64,000 nt of DNA from Cyclobacteriaceae bacterium. GTDB lineage: Bacteria; Bacteroidota; Bacteroidia; Cytophagales; Cyclobacteriaceae. The stretch lies in the NCBI GenBank assembly GCA_028278225.1, contig JANQEU010000031.1:1-64000 (forward strand), in the 5' to 3' direction. Made by a program: the position numbers and the translations under genes. Under the pieces are notes generated by a model, which ran no database searches, was not told the DNA's origin, and worked only from the letters and a program-made list of their open reading frames with translations. Of this stretch, positions 42,658 to 52,167 are shown piece by piece (positions within the stretch are counted from its first letter, which is position 1; every line of letters starts with the position of its first letter).

Positions 42658-44037
42658 TCAATAGGCAGCTTCCTGTCCCCGGAGAAGAACGTAGATCGTT
42701 TTGATGATTATTTTGAGGTCAAACGTGAATGACCAATTTTGAAAATAGAATCTGTCGAGTTTTACACGGTTTTTTATGTGGTAAAATTCCCTTATTTCTC
42801 CTCGATAACCCATGGATTGAGCCAGCCCCGTGATTCCCGGTTTATACGCATGCCTTTGATAAAATCGATCTACCTTGTTCTTGTAGTGTTCATTCATCTC
42901 CACAGCATGCGGTCTTGGCCCCACGATTGTCATTTCTCCAAAAAGAACATTAAAGAATTGCGGCAACTCGTCTAAACTGGATTCTCGAAGAAATCTTCCA
43001 AACCTTGTAACACGAGGGTCTCTTTTTGTTGCCCACCGTGTATCGGCTTCATCATTGATCACCATGCTTCTAAACTTCCAACACCAGAATGTACGATTGT
43101 TCCTTCCGTGCCTTAATTGCCGGAAAATAACCGGGCCTTCAGTTTCCAATCTGATGATAATGGCTATGATCGGGTATAACCAGGATAGTATAAATATTAT
43201 AACACACAAAGAGAATATTATGTCAAATGATCTTTTCACAAATCTGTTGAAAATATTATCCAGAGGCAGATCGTTAACATCTATTACTGAAATATTTTCG
43301 AAACGTCTTAAGGTGTAGATCTTCGGCTGATAATTGGCAAAGGTTGGGAGTAACTTAACCTTCACAAACTCATTGTCCGCTCTCTCAATAATCTTATCAA
43401 TAATATCCTTTTTAAGATGCCCACTTACGTATACAAAATCCAATTTTTCCCAGGTGGCTCTCAAGAAATCTCCAACTGAGCCTAGTTTCCTGTAGTTGTG
43501 GACTACTCCTGTTTCTTCACCATAAAAACCCTCACACCTGATACCATGATCTTTATTCCGGTCAAGCGCGTCAAACAGAGAGAAGCCTAGTTTGTCATAT
43601 CCGACAATCACTGCATTTCTGAAGTTTTTACCAAGACGCCGATACCGATTAAGTGCCCAATGAGTGAAGAGTCGTGTAAAGCTTACGGATAAAACCAAGG
43701 CCATAAAATAAGTTGCCAGGAAGCTCCTATCCAGAACTTTGTAATTGGAAAAAACCCAAATGAATAAAAGGGAGGACATAAAAATGGCAACACTTTTTGC
43801 AGAATGGTTAAAAGTTCTCGAATATTCTGTACCACGCCCTATCTTATAATCCTTTGTCAAAAGGTCAATGATTATCCAGATGGCAATGGATATCAAAAGA
43901 GCGTAGAAATAAGTGCTGGTAAGTGAATAAGATTGAAACTCTACATAATGTGCACCAAAAAAAGATACAGTCATGGCTATCACATCTGCGATAACGAACA
44001 GTACTGGAAATAAGTAATAGAATCTTTTGGTTATCAC
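42658..44037 (-). CDS. Undecaprenyl-phosphate glycosyl-1-phosphate transferase (WcaJ/WbaP type)
   Basis: The 459-residue protein has four N-terminal membrane helices, a CoA-binding/flavodoxin-like domain (AVIVGYDKLGFSLFDAL), a further membrane anchor, and the bacterial sugar transferase domain ([71 protein letters not shown]). It transfers hexose-1-phosphate to undecaprenyl phosphate to start the repeat unit. The C-terminal part is paralogous to the partial gene at the right edge. Confidence 0.94.
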   Translation of the reverse strand: MITKRFYYLFPVLFVIADVIAMTVSFFGAHYVEFQSYSLTSTYFYALLISIAIWIIIDLLTKDYKIGRGTEYSRTFNHSAKSVAIFMSSLLFIWVFSNYKVLDRSFLATYFMALVLSVSFTRLFTHWALNRYRRLGKNFRNAVIVGYDKLGFSLFDALDRNKDHGIRCEGFYGEETGVVHNYRKLGSVGDFLRATWEKLDFVYVSGHLKKDIIDKIIERADNEFVKVKLLPTFANYQPKIYTLRRFENISVIDVNDLPLDNIFNRFVKRSFDIIFSLCVIIFILSWLYPIIAIIIRLETEGPVIFRQLRHGRNNRTFWCWKFRSMVINDEADTRWATKRDPRVTRFGRFLRESSLDELPQFFNVLFGEMTIVGPRPHAVEMNEHYKNKVDRFYQRHAYKPGITGLAQSMGYRGEIREFYHIKNRVKLDRFYFQNWSFTFDLKIIIKTIYVLLRGQEAAY

Positions 44038-44054
44038 GTTGACTGAATAGTGAG

Positions 44055-44062
44055 CAAAGTTA
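44055..44062 (-). promoter_or_regulatory. Minus-7 box of the WcaJ-type gene
   Basis: TAACTTTG on the minus strand fits TAnnTTTG and ends 18 bases before the GTG start at 44037. Confidence 0.45.
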
Positions 44063-44100
44063 TCTAATGCATTTCTATATTAACGATAATACTTAGATAC

Positions 44101-44108
44101 TATTTTTG
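44101..44108 (+). promoter_or_regulatory. Possible minus-7 box of the lipoprotein-wzi-wzx operon
   Basis: TATTTTTG fits TAnnTTTG but lies 95 bases before the next plus-strand start, so it would leave a long leader. Confidence 0.3.
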
Positions 44109-44202
44109 GGTAAATGGTTTAAAGTTGATTCCATTAAAATTATAGTTTGTTTACGATAATTGAAACAATCCAAAGTAATTTTAACCCATGTCCTTCTGAA
44201 TA

Positions 44203-44880
44203 ATGAGAGCTTTCTTTCTTAATATTTTGATTCTTATTTCCATGTGGTTTTTGGCGAGTTGCGAGAAGGAGCTAAAATCATTGGGGGTTGTATATTTTAA
44301 TGATTTTGAAAGCGGCTATTCGGAATTTATTACATCAACGGACACAATGAGTTTCAATAATACTAGGGTTTTGGGTCCTTTCAACAGCAGTGGATTCCGT
44401 CTTGAACTAACGGGTCTTCCCAAGCATAACTACATTATAATCTCTATGGACTTATATATCCATGATAGCTGGGATGGCAACGAATCAGGACCTGGAGGTC
44501 CGGATATTTGGATGATTGAGTTGGATGACTGGATAAAGTTTAGAAACGAATCTTCAAAAAGAAGAATATTTAAAACGTCTTTTGCAAATTCCGTTTGTAA
44601 TACTGCCTTGTGCAGGATGCAATCTTATCCTGAAGAATACCCCAATATGAATCTTCCTAGAATAGGTGCTGCTAATCCTAGTCTGGATGGATTGTGCAGC
44701 AGAGTAGGCCAACCTCAAGGATCTAATCTTTATTTCATTGAAAAATCTTTTCCCCATGAGGGTTCAAACCTATCATTTAATATAAAAGACCAATTGGTCC
44801 AAACCAATGTTGGTGATCCATCTTGTGATGAGAGTTGGTCTGTGGATAACATTAAAGTAGAAGTTGCTCTCTTTGAATAG
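44203..44880 (+). CDS. Hypothetical lipoprotein with jelly-roll-like domain
   Basis: The 225-residue protein starts with a lipoprotein signal (ILISMWFLASC, cleavage before Cys). The rest is beta-rich, with ISMDLYIHDSWDGNE, GPDIWMIELDD and the ending ESWSVDNIKVEV, a pattern seen in concanavalin/lectin-like jelly-roll domains. Four further cysteines may form disulfides. The function is not known. Its stop overlaps the first wzi-like gene by 17 bases, so it belongs to the polysaccharide locus and may bind the glycan at the surface. Confidence 0.75.
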   Translation: MRAFFLNILILISMWFLASCEKELKSLGVVYFNDFESGYSEFITSTDTMSFNNTRVLGPFNSSGFRLELTGLPKHNYIIISMDLYIHDSWDGNESGPGGPDIWMIELDDWIKFRNESSKRRIFKTSFANSVCNTALCRMQSYPEEYPNMNLPRIGAANPSLDGLCSRVGQPQGSNLYFIEKSFPHEGSNLSFNIKDQLVQTNVGDPSCDESWSVDNIKVEVALFE

Positions 44881-46498
44881 CTATTTAAGAATATATTTTT
44901 TATTAACAATCGTAAGCATTGCTTCGGCTGGATTTGGGCAAAATCTTCCGGTTGGATATCCCGTGTTGGAAGAAAAATTACGCCGTGATCAGTTAATGGG
45001 AAAATTCGATTCGGCCAGATCATTCTCCAATAAACCCATTGTGCTTCATACCACCAGAGATTCAACTTTGGATTATTATTTTGGTATGCCTCTGAGAGGA
45101 AAAAATGCTTTTAAGTTTTCAATAATTCGACCGGGATTTAGAACAGAACTCAATACGCATCATCCCTATGGATGGAATAATGGACCTTTACTACCGGCAA
45201 GGGGGCTGCAGACCTATTTTACTGGGGGATTCCATACCAGAATAGGTCCAATCAGTATTCAGTTTTCACCCCAAATCATGTATGCTCAAAACCTGGATTA
45301 TTCCGGATTTCCCGAAACCTACAGTACCAGCACATGGAGATCTTACTACAAAGAAGTTTTAAATCGAGCCGATCTTCCTGAAAGAATCGGGAATAGGAAT
45401 GAGGTCGAAATATTACCTGGTAATTCAGGGGTGTATTTCAATTTATTCAAGAACCAAATTGGTATATCTACGGAAAATATCTGGATAGGCCCAGGGATTT
45501 CAAATGCGCTGATGTTTAGCAATAATAGTGCGGGATTTCCTCACTTAAAATGGCGAACAACACAACCTATAAACGTATGGATTGGCAATATTGAATATAA
45601 TTTCATAGTGGGAAAGTTAGTAGGATCTAATCAAGTGCCTTTTATACATACTGATAGTACCCGTAACTTTTTTAATCCCAGAAGGGACGATTCCAGGATA
45701 TTAGTATCTACTAGTTTCTCATTTGCCCCTAAAATTGTTCCTGTTTGGGTAGGTTTTACCCGTACTGTACAATTGTATTCTTCTGATATAGAAGAAAATA
45801 CATTCCGAAGTAGTTTCTCTGGTTTTTTTCGGGCGAACAGTGGATTCGACAAGGCCGATCAACTGTTAACCGGATACTTTAGATGGCTAATACCCACTGC
45901 CAAAGCTGAAATCTATTTTGAAGCAACAAGAAATGATGCTTCTTGGAATATTCGTGATGTTGCACTTTCTCCAGAGCATTCAGTTTCGTATAATTTTGGC
46001 GTTTCCAAAGTTATGAGTCTAAATGATCGCAATTTCCAAATTACATATGAAAATACTCGTCTGGAGCGATCAGGTCTATATTTTTACAGGGCAGAGCCCA
46101 TCCTATATGCTAATATCGGTGTCAGACATGGTCACACGTACAAAGGCCAAATAATAGGAGCCGGAATAGGGCCTGGTAGTAATTTCCAGAATTACTCGAT
46201 AATACATTTCAATGAACTTAATTCTATTGGACTTGTTTTCGAGAGATTGATACACAATAATGACCTCCATGAAATTGCATTCGGAAAAGGAGTCAGGGAT
46301 AGAAATTGGATCGAAAATTCTTTCGGTTTAAAAGGATCAATCAAGACAAAATATTTCTTAATTGACTCGAAAGTTCTTTTGAATCACTCAAAAAACTATC
46401 AGTACCAAATTAAAAATGATTCATCACTTCCAACTTCCATAACAGGTTCGAATGCCTGGAATTTCTACTCCTCAATAAACTGTATCATCATATTTTAG
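44864..46498 (+). CDS. Wzi-like capsule assembly outer-membrane protein (first copy)
   Basis: The 544-residue protein has a signal peptide (IYFLLTIVSIASAGFGQ) and a beta-barrel-like sequence with the Wzi-family (Caps_assemb_Wzi) features: HHPYGWNNGPLLPARGLQTYFTGG, ISTENIWIGPGISNALMFSNN and HGHTYKGQIIGAGIGPGSN. Wzi anchors or organises capsule at the outer membrane. Starts are TTG 44864 or 44873. A paralog follows two genes later. Confidence 0.85.
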   Translation: MLSLNSYLRIYFLLTIVSIASAGFGQNLPVGYPVLEEKLRRDQLMGKFDSARSFSNKPIVLHTTRDSTLDYYFGMPLRGKNAFKFSIIRPGFRTELNTHHPYGWNNGPLLPARGLQTYFTGGFHTRIGPISIQFSPQIMYAQNLDYSGFPETYSTSTWRSYYKEVLNRADLPERIGNRNEVEILPGNSGVYFNLFKNQIGISTENIWIGPGISNALMFSNNSAGFPHLKWRTTQPINVWIGNIEYNFIVGKLVGSNQVPFIHTDSTRNFFNPRRDDSRILVSTSFSFAPKIVPVWVGFTRTVQLYSSDIEENTFRSSFSGFFRANSGFDKADQLLTGYFRWLIPTAKAEIYFEATRNDASWNIRDVALSPEHSVSYNFGVSKVMSLNDRNFQITYENTRLERSGLYFYRAEPILYANIGVRHGHTYKGQIIGAGIGPGSNFQNYSIIHFNELNSIGLVFERLIHNNDLHEIAFGKGVRDRNWIENSFGLKGSIKTKYFLIDSKVLLNHSKNYQYQIKNDSSLPTSITGSNAWNFYSSINCIIIF

Positions 46499-46504
46499 AT
46501 CGAT

Positions 46505-47740
46505 TTGACACTTCGAAAAGCAGGTTCCAATATGTTCTTTCTGGGTTTACTCCAGGGAACCGATTACGTTGTTCCAATTGTAGCAATTCCTATTCTGATC
46601 AATCGAATTGGCTTAGATGGTTATGGAATAATTGTATTATCGCAAGGAGTCATCAATGTCATAACCGTTTTTACCGACTTTGGATTCACCCTGACCGGTA
46701 CAAGGTTGATCACTCAATATCGTGCCGATCCTGAATTTACTTCACAAACTATTCAAAAGATCTTTCTCGCACGAGCAGTCCTACTCATTATTGGGCTGTT
46801 CATTCTGGTGACTACCGTTTTGATGGTGCCCCAGTGGAGAATTCATTTCCCTGTTTTTCTTGCTGGATATTTAATGGTATTGGGAACCGTTTTTTTACCT
46901 GTGTGGTATTTCCAGGGTATACAAAAAATGGGATTTTTAACCGTTCTGAATTTTGTTTCCAGGGTGTTATATATATCGAGTATTATCTTTTTGATAAATG
47001 CCAATTCACCAATATATATGGTAAACGTGTACAATGGATTGAGTATGAGTTTGTCCGCTACTTTAGGAATTGCCCTTCTTATCAGGTCTGCCCCAATCAA
47101 ATTGAAAAGCATCAAATCAAATGAAATATATCAATTCATAAAACTGAATTCCTCCATTACAGTCTCTCAAGCGATTGATACACTATATAGGAATGGTGCA
47201 ATAATGATAGCCAGTTTTCTTTTTAATTCTTCACTATTGGCCATTTATGGTATTCTGGATAAAATCATGCAGCTCATTCAAAGGTCCTTTGCAATTGTGT
47301 ATAGAGCAATTTTTCCAATAGTTTGTGAACTTATCAGAAAAGGATTGCGGTCTGTTAGGGAGTTCTACACGAGGTTTTTACTACTGGCAATTGGGCCTGT
47401 TATTGTAATTAGTGTTTTACTTTGGTCCTACGGAGCTGAATTGCTTAAACTCATCTCATCCGACCTTGAAGGTTACTCACTTGAGAAATATATGTTCCTT
47501 GTGGCCTTCTTCCCGATTCTTTTGTTGTTCAATCTACCATTGAGTACATTCTTAGTGGCCAGAGATCTTAAACGAGAATATTTGCTTTATAATGTATCGG
47601 CTTTAATCGTGTTTATACTGTTGGCAGTATCTTTGGGAGCTACATCAGAGATCGGGGGTTTGATCAGTGCCACTCTTATCACGGAAATGGGCATTGCTGT
47701 ACTAGGGATTGTGTTGATCTTTAAAAGCTCTAATCAGTGA
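46505..47740 (+). CDS. wzx: Oligosaccharide flippase (Wzx, MOP superfamily)
   Basis: The 411-residue protein has twelve or so membrane helices and the Wzx-like pattern GTDYVVPIVAIPILINRIGLDGYGIIVLSQGV...YFQGIQKM. It would flip undecaprenyl-linked repeat units to the periplasm. Start is TTG 46505, seven bases after the wzi-like stop, with an internal ATG at 46532 as alternative. The stop overlaps the GTG of the second wzi-like gene. Confidence 0.9.
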   Translation: MTLRKAGSNMFFLGLLQGTDYVVPIVAIPILINRIGLDGYGIIVLSQGVINVITVFTDFGFTLTGTRLITQYRADPEFTSQTIQKIFLARAVLLIIGLFILVTTVLMVPQWRIHFPVFLAGYLMVLGTVFLPVWYFQGIQKMGFLTVLNFVSRVLYISSIIFLINANSPIYMVNVYNGLSMSLSATLGIALLIRSAPIKLKSIKSNEIYQFIKLNSSITVSQAIDTLYRNGAIMIASFLFNSSLLAIYGILDKIMQLIQRSFAIVYRAIFPIVCELIRKGLRSVREFYTRFLLLAIGPVIVISVLLWSYGAELLKLISSDLEGYSLEKYMFLVAFFPILLLFNLPLSTFLVARDLKREYLLYNVSALIVFILLAVSLGATSEIGGLISATLITEMGIAVLGIVLIFKSSNQ

Positions 47741-49371
47741 AGTGTTGGATATTTCTTTTTTTTCTGGGCGCTAATTCCTTCTTGTACGGACAGCTGGCTC
47801 CCACCAGCATGAAATCCATTACTGATTTCCAACGGCGATCACAACTACTTGGTCGCTATAATTCCCAATATCCGTTCGTTATCCAACCACTTATTCCGCT
47901 CTCAGATATTTGTAGAATCCCCTCAATCAAAAAGGAAGTACTTGGAACGGAGTACTCTTTAAATTTACTTCCCTTCGAAACGAGATTAGAGTTTAATAGT
48001 CATCATCCTCATATTGAAAACAATGGATCGATGTTGAAAACAGGAGGACTACAGACTATTTATTCCTCTGGAGTTTATGGGAAATTTTGGAAAATTGAAT
48101 ACCAAATCCGTCCGGAGATTCTATTGAATTCGAATAAGGACTATGCAGGGTTCCCATCGGATCATGAAGAGTTGATTTGGGTCGAGATTTACCAGTGGTG
48201 GAACAACATCGACACACCAGAGCAATTTGGTCACGACCTGAAATTTTACTTTTTACCTGGTCAAAGCTTTGTAAAACTTAACTTATCTAAGGTATCAATT
48301 GGTTATTCTACACAAAATCTCTGGTGGGGGCCTGGAAAAAATAACAGCCTAACAATGACCGATAATGCTAGAGGCTTCCATCACATGTTTTTTGCCTCGA
48401 ATCAACCAATCTATACGCCCATCGGATACATCGAATGGCAGGCAATAATTGGAAAGCTGGAAGCATCAGGTTTTGCTCCTCCGGATTCTAACCGGATGTC
48501 AAGAAGTACCGCTTTGTTCCATCCAAAGGTAAACGATTGGAGATATTTGACGGGTTGGATTTTTTCATATCAGCCGAAATGGTTAGATGGCCTTTCCCTG
48601 GGTGCTGTTGTCACCAAACAGCAGTACTTTGAAAGTGTGAATGAGCGAAATGATTATTTTCCATTCTTTTCGGATCTAAAAGGAAAACCAGCTTTTGACC
48701 ATTCTCGCGATATCCGGGATATCACTCGAAGCTATTTTTTGCGCTGGCATTCACCAAATTTTGAAATATATACTGAAATTGGTAATACGAGTGACAGGCG
48801 CGTTAAGGATCACAGTGGGATAGAAAAAGGTAAAACTACCGGCTATATATTAGGAATGTCTAATCTCATACCGTTGAAGACTTCTCACTTGGAATTCAAT
48901 GCTGAAATTACACAGCTCGCAAGACCTGTAAGGTTCGCCAAGGATCATGTAGATAGTTGGTATATTGATGATGTAGTCCGTCATGGATATACCCATATGG
49001 GTGAAATTATCGGTTCAGGTATAGGTCCGGGAAGTAATATCCAGCAGTTCTCACTTAGTTGGATTAGAGACTTTAGAAAAGTCGGAATACAGCTGGAACG
49101 CCTGGCCCATAATAAGGACTTTTACAACCATCACTTTGTCCCTAATGGAAATTTTGGTAATTGGTGGGTAGATTACGGAATTGGCGCATTGGGATACTGG
49201 AAAGTGGAAAATTTAATCATAGAATGGGATGCTATTTGGACTTATTCCCTCAATTATCAGTTTCAAAACAAGAGAAAGCCGGGAGAACGCGTTTTTGTAA
49301 CAGGAAATGATGTATGGAATTTTCATTTAGGAATAAATTTGATCTATAATCTTTCCTTTACAAGGTCATAG
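47737..49371 (+). CDS. Wzi-like capsule assembly outer-membrane protein (second copy)
   Basis: The 544-residue protein has a signal peptide (WIFLFFLGANSFLYGQ) and the same landmarks as the first copy at matching positions: FNSHHPHIENNGSMLKTGGLQTIYSSG, GYSTQNLWWGPGKNNSLTM and HGYTHMGEIIGSGIGPGSN. The two are equal in length but clearly diverged. The GTG start overlaps the flippase stop by four bases. Confidence 0.85.
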   Translation: MKCWIFLFFLGANSFLYGQLAPTSMKSITDFQRRSQLLGRYNSQYPFVIQPLIPLSDICRIPSIKKEVLGTEYSLNLLPFETRLEFNSHHPHIENNGSMLKTGGLQTIYSSGVYGKFWKIEYQIRPEILLNSNKDYAGFPSDHEELIWVEIYQWWNNIDTPEQFGHDLKFYFLPGQSFVKLNLSKVSIGYSTQNLWWGPGKNNSLTMTDNARGFHHMFFASNQPIYTPIGYIEWQAIIGKLEASGFAPPDSNRMSRSTALFHPKVNDWRYLTGWIFSYQPKWLDGLSLGAVVTKQQYFESVNERNDYFPFFSDLKGKPAFDHSRDIRDITRSYFLRWHSPNFEIYTEIGNTSDRRVKDHSGIEKGKTTGYILGMSNLIPLKTSHLEFNAEITQLARPVRFAKDHVDSWYIDDVVRHGYTHMGEIIGSGIGPGSNIQQFSLSWIRDFRKVGIQLERLAHNKDFYNHHFVPNGNFGNWWVDYGIGALGYWKVENLIIEWDAIWTYSLNYQFQNKRKPGERVFVTGNDVWNFHLGINLIYNLSFTRS

Positions 49372-49395
49372 ATTTAAAAGATTAAACAATCGTCT

Positions 49396-49590
49396 ATGGT
49401 AGATTTCGATTTCCTCGAACAAAATAAAGATCAACTCCGTTTTGATTTCTCGTTGGCAAAGCCATTTTCATATCTGGTGACCCCACTGGAGGATGCTGAT
49501 ATTGTTAAGAAGTTGATGGCCAAACATTATAATACTGCGGTTCAGATTAAGAACGAATTAAACGGTGGTACTACCACTAAAAATCAATAG
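49396..49590 (+). CDS. Small hypothetical protein, 64 residues
   Basis: This short frame starts 24 bases after the second wzi-like gene and ends 18 bases before the next gene on the same strand. The protein is soluble and charged (DFDFLEQNKDQLRFDFSLAKPF), with a helical C-terminal part. No homologue is recognised. Its place in a co-directional run supports it; its short length argues for caution. Confidence 0.45.
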   Translation: MVDFDFLEQNKDQLRFDFSLAKPFSYLVTPLEDADIVKKLMAKHYNTAVQIKNELNGGTTTKNQ

Positions 49591-49608
49591 TATATCGTCA
49601 TCAAGAGT

Positions 49609-52134
49609 ATGGTACCGCGTAAAAGATATCGCCTTTTATTTCCGATAATTCCTGTTCTCCTACTGATTGTCCTCAATACTTCATCAAATGAAATCGAACC
49701 ATTTGAAAAAGTGACAAATTTGAAATCGGCATTTCTAGACGGCAAGTTACCTACTAGAGCACCTGTACCCTGGAAATTCACAAGTTTGTATCGATCAATC
49801 AATTTTGATTCTCCATTTATGACAAGGATTATACGAGTGACCGGTGAAGACTATTTCCTGGCACTGGGAGTTGACGGTAAAGTATGGATGTTCAATGGGC
49901 GAAATGAAAACCCAGAGCCCAGAGTTGTCTTAGATCTTAGTTATAAAGTGGCAAATAAGGGATCCGGATTGGTAGGTATTGCTTTGCATCCAAATTTCGG
50001 TAACACGGATAAACCACATTACAGGGAGCTCTTTTTGTATTATTCCATTGGAGAAGATGAACCTCCAATCTATAATATACTAGCAAAGTATAAATTCACC
50101 CCTAACCTGGATTCCATATTGTTGTCTTCTGAGGAGATCCTAATCCACCAATATGACAGAAGTTTTGAACATGATGGTGGCGCACTTTTTTTTGATCAGG
50201 AGGGATATCTTTATCTTACTTTCGGAGATGAGGGATTCCCACATACACGTGCGTTGGAAAACACTCAGTCCATCGAGCATAAACTGTTTGGGAGTATAAT
50301 TAGAATTGATGTGGATATGGATGAAACCCGCAGTCATCCTATTCGGAGACAGCCAAGTCAAATTGAGGATCGCCCTGATGGATTGCCCCCCAGTTTCACT
50401 CAAAATTATTACATTCCAAATGATAATCCATGGGTAGATGACGCCGGTAGATACATGGAAGAATACTTTGCAATTGGTTTCAGAAGTCCGCATACGGCAT
50501 ACTATGACACTGCAACCAGAAATATATGGGTGGCAGATGTTGGGGATGCCAGCTGGGAAGAATTATCCATTATCTCGGCAAAGTCGAACGGTATGTGGCC
50601 ATATTTTGAAGGACCTGAAGAGAAAATCACACCACCTACTGAGGTTATTGGTGATCCTGTATTTCCAGCTCACTTTTATGACAGAGATGAAGGTGTTGCC
50701 ATAATAGGTGGTTTTATTTATCGTGGCGAAAAACATCCAAACTTATATGGCAGTTACATTTTTGGAGATTATGAGACAGGTAATATATGGTCCTATGATA
50801 CTAAACAAGGGAATCCAGTTTCTTTATTGACACGTGGAGTTGGAAGAATCGTGGCTTTTTTCCCTTGCCTCGATGGAGGGATTTGTGCCATGCGATTGGG
50901 TGGACAGATTTTAAAACTCGAGGAAAATCAAGTGGTTGAAGCAGCTCCGGAATTACTGTCGGATCTTGGTGCTTTTGAGGATTTACAATCGCTAACACCT
51001 TCAAACGGAATAACTCCATATGAAATCAATTCCCCGTTATGGTCCGATGGTTCTATAAAAAAAAGGTGGATTTCTGTTCCAGACACATCGAAAATTATTT
51101 TTGAGGTAGGAAATCCCTGGACCTTTCCAGTCGGAACCGTTTTTATCAAACATTTCGACCTTCCGATAAGTGAAGATTCGGTTAAGAGGCTTGAGACAAG
51201 GTTCTTCGTAATTGATCTGGACAAGAATGGTTATGGTCTGACCTATCGATGGGATTCAACTGATACAGAAGCCAGACTTGTTGGATTCGAAGAAGTGGTT
51301 CGTGATACCCTTGAGGTATTCTCAGGATCTGAGCAAATTGAACAAGTCTGGGACTACCCAACTCGCAGCCAGTGTCTTCAATGCCATAAAGACAATGCAA
51401 GCTTCGTGCTTGGGGTAAAGACATCCCAAATGAATAGATATGTAAGCTTACATCCGGGAATGGATGCTGTAAACCAAATCTCTTTGTGGCAAGAACTTGG
51501 GTTTTTCGAGGACCATGAAATCCCCTCGGATCTACCGTTGTTATCCAATATAAGCGACACGACATTTAACCGGGAACATAGAGTTAGATCCTACCTGGAT
51601 GCAAATTGCAGTCACTGCCATCAACCGTATGGTGCGGAAGTTAGATTTGATGCGAGGTTCAGCACCCCCATTCGCAATCAAAAAATCATAGATCATGATG
51701 TATTTTCAGAACATTCTATTCACGGAAACAAAATCGTTAAACCGGGTGATCTTGAAATGTCAGAAATATGGATAAGGGATTCCAGTCTTGGAAGCATTAA
51801 GATGCCCCCCTTGGCGAAAAACAAATTGGACGAATCTTATCTAAGCGTTTTGAAGGATTGGATCGAAAACATGCAGGAGTTGAGTGTGAAAGAAGAATTT
51901 GTAATATTCCCGAATCCAATAACCGAGAGAAGATTTCAAATTGCGACTGATTACGAAATCATCAAGATTGGATTATATGATCTCACAGGAAGAGAGATTC
52001 CCATAGAAATAAGTAATATAGATTCGCCTCAGAAAGAGGTTGAAATAACTGGTGAGATTGAAAAGGGAATATACAATTTGATCTATCAAACAAATAATAA
52101 AATGTTCTTTAGAAAGATCGCGATCAATTATTGA
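49609..52134 (+). CDS. Secreted PQQ-type sugar dehydrogenase-like / diheme cytochrome fusion with T9SS sorting domain
   Basis: The 841-residue protein has an N-terminal export signal (LFPIIPVLLLIVLNTS), then a glucose/sorbosone dehydrogenase-like six-bladed propeller (about 60-420; GLVGIALHPNF, FEHDGGALFFDQEGYLYLTFGDEG, GFRSPHTAYYD). A HNE_0200/SO2930-type diheme domain follows (about 455-750) with CLQCHK and CSHCHQ heme motifs. It ends in a type A T9SS sorting domain (VIFPNPITERRF ... GIYNLIYQTNNKMFFRKI). It would be exported to the surface or medium and oxidise a sugar or polyol. It sits oddly within a capsule locus. Confidence 0.88.
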   Translation: MVPRKRYRLLFPIIPVLLLIVLNTSSNEIEPFEKVTNLKSAFLDGKLPTRAPVPWKFTSLYRSINFDSPFMTRIIRVTGEDYFLALGVDGKVWMFNGRNENPEPRVVLDLSYKVANKGSGLVGIALHPNFGNTDKPHYRELFLYYSIGEDEPPIYNILAKYKFTPNLDSILLSSEEILIHQYDRSFEHDGGALFFDQEGYLYLTFGDEGFPHTRALENTQSIEHKLFGSIIRIDVDMDETRSHPIRRQPSQIEDRPDGLPPSFTQNYYIPNDNPWVDDAGRYMEEYFAIGFRSPHTAYYDTATRNIWVADVGDASWEELSIISAKSNGMWPYFEGPEEKITPPTEVIGDPVFPAHFYDRDEGVAIIGGFIYRGEKHPNLYGSYIFGDYETGNIWSYDTKQGNPVSLLTRGVGRIVAFFPCLDGGICAMRLGGQILKLEENQVVEAAPELLSDLGAFEDLQSLTPSNGITPYEINSPLWSDGSIKKRWISVPDTSKIIFEVGNPWTFPVGTVFIKHFDLPISEDSVKRLETRFFVIDLDKNGYGLTYRWDSTDTEARLVGFEEVVRDTLEVFSGSEQIEQVWDYPTRSQCLQCHKDNASFVLGVKTSQMNRYVSLHPGMDAVNQISLWQELGFFEDHEIPSDLPLLSNISDTTFNREHRVRSYLDANCSHCHQPYGAEVRFDARFSTPIRNQKIIDHDVFSEHSIHGNKIVKPGDLEMSEIWIRDSSLGSIKMPPLAKNKLDESYLSVLKDWIENMQELSVKEEFVIFPNPITERRFQIATDYEIIKIGLYDLTGREIPIEISNIDSPQKEVEITGEIEKGIYNLIYQTNNKMFFRKIAINY

Positions 52135-52167
52135 GAATTCTATCTCATGGCGTTTCCAAACTTATTC

